Origin: CAVVSD01 sp963837655
GTDB lineage: Bacteria; Actinomycetota; Thermoleophilia; Solirubrobacterales; Solirubrobacteraceae
Assembly: GCA_963837655.1 (NCBI GenBank)
Contig: CAWIOK010000021.1
Location: forward strand, 496,001 to 560,000
DNA length: 64,000 nucleotides
Direction: 5' to 3'
The position numbers and the translations under genes were made by a program. The notes beneath the pieces are model-generated. The model searched no databases. It was not told the origin of the DNA and was given only the letters and a program-made list of their open reading frames with translations. This document shows positions 61,391 to 64,000 of this stretch, in pieces (position 1 is the stretch's first letter; every line of letters begins with the position of its first letter).

Positions 61391-62418
61391 GCGTACCTCC
61401 TCACGCTCAGCTCCGGCTGGGCATACGTCCCCCCGAGGAGCTCCGTGACCTCGGCGGCACCCATGACGGGAGCACCCGCGATACGCCCGTCGGCCCCGAT
61501 GAGAACGGCACCGGGCGAGCCGGCGAATCGATAGGCCCCGAACAGCGAGTCGTCGGCGTCGTGCACCACGCGCGCGAGTCCCAGCTCGCCCGCGCGGTCA
61601 TGCAGCCGCTCCTCGTGGCCCCGTGCGACGATCGCGACCGTCAGCTCGCCGCCGCGCTCGCGCTGCACACGGGCGGCGTGCTCGAGCGGCGCCTGGCAGG
61701 CGCCGCAGTCCGGGTCGCTGAAGACGAGTGCCACGGGGAGACCGGGTGCGAGCAGCGTCTCGAGCGAGACGACCTCGCCGGCGAGGTCGTCGCGGCTGAA
61801 GACGGGCGCGGCGTCACCCTCGGCGAGGGACGGGGCGAAGGTCGTCCCGGCCGCGAGCTCGGACGTCTGCGCATCCAGGCGCAGGAGGAGCCGCCCGTTC
61901 TGGCGCAGCAGCTGCCAGGAGAACCAGGCCAGCCCGAGCACGATCGCCGTCAGCGCGACGATCGCGATGACCCAGACGCGGTCGTCCGCCACCGCGTCGC
62001 GGATCCACGCGACGGCCCCGTCGGTGCCGGCCGCGGCGGCGAACCCCGCGAGCGCGGCGAGCAGGACGTTGCGGATCAGCGTGCCGCGGCCGACGGCCGT
62101 GCGGGTCAGCCCGCCGAAGCAGTTGCAGTCCGGCGCGGCGCCGCGCGAGAGCGTGACGGCGATGGCCCCGGTGAAGACGACGAGCGTGACGAATGCCGCG
62201 ACCGCACCCCACCTCGCCGTCGCGGACGGCACGAGGGACACGGCGATGGCGAGCTCCAGGAGCGGCAGCGCGATGGCGCCGGGCGCGGCGGCGCGCTCGG
62301 GCACGCCGAACTGGGCCAGCGTCTCGCGCGTCCCTGCGCAGTCCAGCAGCTTCGCGATCGCTGCGACGAGGAACACGCCGGCAAGCACGGTCGCGGACAA
62401 CGAGGCGGCGAACGACAT
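61387..62418 (-). CDS. MauE membrane domain fused to a redoxin (MauD-like)
   Basis: 343 aa. N-terminal MauE/DoxX-like four-helix domain (about 1-135) with a Cys pair in PDCNCFGG; another membrane helix (VIAIVALTAIVLGLAWFSW) leads into a thioredoxin-like domain (about 210-340) with active site DPDCGACQAPLEH (CGAC). MauE and MauD are separate proteins needed to mature the disulfide-rich methylamine dehydrogenase light chain; here both roles are in one chain. Strong GGAGGGAGG 5 nt upstream of the ATG. First gene of the three-gene operon. Confidence 0.85.
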   Translation of the reverse strand: MSFAASLSATVLAGVFLVAAIAKLLDCAGTRETLAQFGVPERAAAPGAIALPLLELAIAVSLVPSATARWGAVAAFVTLVVFTGAIAVTLSRGAAPDCNCFGGLTRTAVGRGTLIRNVLLAALAGFAAAAGTDGAVAWIRDAVADDRVWVIAIVALTAIVLGLAWFSWQLLRQNGRLLLRLDAQTSELAAGTTFAPSLAEGDAAPVFSRDDLAGEVVSLETLLAPGLPVALVFSDPDCGACQAPLEHAARVQRERGGELTVAIVARGHEERLHDRAGELGLARVVHDADDSLFGAYRFAGSPGAVLIGADGRIAGAPVMGAAEVTELLGGTYAQPELSVRRYA

Positions 62419-62502
62419 CGCCCTCCCTCCGTGGATCGTGGGTGACGCCCCGACCCTCCCAGGAGACACCCGAGCCCGCCTCAGGGAACGCCCCTGAAGT
62501 TT

Positions 62503-64000
62503 TCAGCGATCGCCCAGCGCCGCAGCGACGCCCCGCCGCGCGCCGGGACCGGCGAGCCCGAGCTTCGCGTAGGCGCCGGAGAGGTGCGTCTCCACGGTCT
62601 TCAGGCTCACGAAGAGCTCCTGCGCGACCTCGGCGTTCGAGCGGCCCTGCGCCACGAGCCGCGCCGCACGCAGCTCGCTGGCCGTGAGGGCGTCGGGGCC
62701 GGTCCGGGCGATCCGCCGTGGCCGCGCCCCCGCCGCGCGCAGCTCGTCGGCCGCGCGGGCCACCAGCCGGTCGGCACCGCACGCGTGTGCGAGCTCGCGC
62801 GCTGCCGCGAGGGGCTCGCGCGCGTCGGCGCGGCGTCCCGAGCGTCGCAGAGCCGCGCCGAGCTCGACGAGCGATCGCGCGTGCTCGAGCCGCGCCGGCG
62901 TGCGCTCGAGGAGCGCCACGGACGCCTCGAGCGCCTCGATCCCCCCCGCGCCCGTCGCGAGCAGCCCGTGCGCGCGCAGCGCCACCCCGTGCGGGCGCGA
63001 CAGCCCGGACGCTGCGGCGAGGCGCAGCTCCTCGCCCGCCAGTGCCAGTGCCTCCTCGCGCCCGGACGCCGGGAGCGCCAGCGCGAGCGCAGAGCGCCAG
63101 GGCGAGTGCAGCGGCCCGCGGCCGAGCGCATCGTTCGTCGTCGCGTTCGCCCGCAGGTCGGCGACAGCGCCGGCGCGGTCGCCGCGCGCGAGCCGCACGC
63201 GACCTCGGGTCTCGAGCAGCATCGCGCCACCCCAGGTCGGTGCGAAGTCCGGGTCCATCGCGAACGACTCCACGATGTCGCCGAGGTCGTCGAGCGCCGT
63301 GCGCTCGACCAGCCCGTCGACGACGAACCAGACGCAGACCACGGTGTTGAGGGGCGCGCCCGCCTGGAGGCTGAGCTCGATGCTGGGCCGCGCTGCGGCC
63401 TCCGCCGAGACGAGCGCGCCCTCCCGTGCATCGAGCCATCCGCGGAGACCCTCGAGGACGAGCGCCCCGGCGACGGCACCGGCCTCGTGCGCGTGCGCGG
63501 TGACCGCGTCGACGACGGCGCGCGCGCGGGCGTCCTCGTCGAGCAGCGCGAGTGCCCAGACGTGCGCGGTCGCCCAGCTCCCGGCGCTGCGACCGTCCAG
63601 CGGGGTCCCGTCGTAGCGCTCGCGCTCGAGCACCGCCCGGACGCCGTCGAGATCCTCGCCGCGCGCGGCCTGCACCGTCGCGAGGAGGACCGCCAGCGCC
63701 CGTGCTCCCCAGCTCGTGCCGAGGGCGAGTGTGTGGAGCCGCTGCCGGTCGCGGTCGAAGTCGGCGACGCGCCGCGGGTCCTGGGCGCGCATCGTCGCCC
63801 GGAACAGCTCGAGGTCGAGCGCGAGGTCCGGATCGCGGTCGCCGAGCGCCGCCAGCGCCTGCGACGCCGTCGCGATCCCGTCCTGCCAGCGGCCGGCGGC
63901 GAACAGCAGCTCGGTGAGATCGCGTGCGATGTGGGCGCCGAGGCTCGGGTCGGTCGCGTCCGCGAGCGCGTCGCGGAGGTGGACGAGCGCGGCGGGATCG
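62503..64000 (-). CDS. LuxR-family regulator with helical repeats (5' end outside window)
   Basis: Partial, about 499 codons seen. TPR-like helical repeats fill most of the visible part, ending in a LuxR HTH (LTASELRAARLVAQGRSNAE; KTVETHLSGAYAKLGL). The frame stays open to position 64000, with no stop in the last 208 bases, so the start lies beyond the window. It lies 84 nt upstream of the MauE-redoxin operon on the same strand and is its likely regulator. An N-terminal ATPase domain is expected but not visible. Confidence 0.85.
   Translation of the reverse strand, partial: DPAALVHLRDALADATDPSLGAHIARDLTELLFAAGRWQDGIATASQALAALGDRDPDLALDLELFRATMRAQDPRRVADFDRDRQRLHTLALGTSWGARALAVLLATVQAARGEDLDGVRAVLERERYDGTPLDGRSAGSWATAHVWALALLDEDARARAVVDAVTAHAHEAGAVAGALVLEGLRGWLDAREGALVSAEAAARPSIELSLQAGAPLNTVVCVWFVVDGLVERTALDDLGDIVESFAMDPDFAPTWGGAMLLETRGRVRLARGDRAGAVADLRANATTNDALGRGPLHSPWRSALALALPASGREEALALAGEELRLAAASGLSRPHGVALRAHGLLATGAGGIEALEASVALLERTPARLEHARSLVELGAALRRSGRRADAREPLAAARELAHACGADRLVARAADELRAAGARPRRIARTGPDALTASELRAARLVAQGRSNAEVAQELFVSLKTVETHLSGAYAKLGLAGPGARRGVAAALGDR

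Overview
The window is a very GC-rich chromosomal segment that reads as a high-GC actinobacterium. GTG starts are frequent, ATGA/GTGA/TGATG start-stop overlaps are common, and most genes lie in short operons. The gene repertoire fits the class Thermoleophilia (Solirubrobacterales, Conexibacter-like); that placement is inferred from style and gene content and rests on no marker gene here. Two tRNA-Ala genes are present. There is no rRNA, no CRISPR array and no recognisable transposase or integrase.

Layout. 1-5.0 kb: a 2-oxo acid dehydrogenase complex (E1 alpha, cut by the window edge; E1 beta; E2) followed by lipB, an M50-like membrane protease and lipA, so the lipoyl enzyme and its cofactor pathway share an operon. 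5-12.8 kb: secreted and membrane proteins, a rhomboid protease, a frame-disrupted alpha/beta hydrolase, a berberine-bridge-type FAD oxidase, an SDR and a histone-deacetylase-like amidohydrolase. 12.9-16.3 kb: tRNA-Ala(TGC) followed by a 3.27-kb insert bounded by a 43-bp copy of the tRNA 3' half. The insert carries an ECF41-type cassette (epimerase, SigJ-like sigma factor, DUF3995 protein) with a canonical ECF41 promoter. 16.3-33.1 kb: oxidoreductases, an HxlR regulator next to a pseudo-protease/active HtrA-like pair, a MarR-GNAT regulator divergent from an alcohol dehydrogenase and MFS transporter, an AraC regulator, and a class II HDAC/HD-domain operon. 33.3-39.1 kb: urea transporter, formamidase, FmdB-like, regulator and fluoride-exporter genes on both strands, riddled with frameshifts although every protein motif can still be followed; this looks more like a poor-quality sequence patch than old gene decay. 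39-49 kb: tandem-EthD protein, alcohol dehydrogenase, a class A beta-lactamase-like protein joined in frame to HrpA helicase, apparently by one extra base, PilZ, PhzF, an acidic repeat protein and a GGDEF cyclase. 49-58 kb: tRNA-Ala(CGC) beside a monooxygenase stump, a proton antiporter, BrkB, DUF1269, SulP, a large LuxR/AAA regulator and the stump of a second one. 58-64 kb: methyltransferase, an alpha-toroid protein and a three-gene operon (MauE-redoxin fusion, helical protein, Tat-exported protein with 12 cysteines in its last 39 residues) beside a LuxR regulator that runs off the window end.

Most noteworthy: (1) the MauE-redoxin/Cys-rich Tat-substrate operon, which resembles a disulfide-maturation system with a dedicated client; (2) the ECF41 cassette inside a tRNA-Ala duplication; (3) the pseudo-protease plus HtrA pair with a perfect HxlR-type operator; (4) the indel-dense patch and the single-base hrpA/beta-lactamase junction, both of which affect how the annotation should be trusted. 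All functional calls come from motif recognition by eye; no database search was run.
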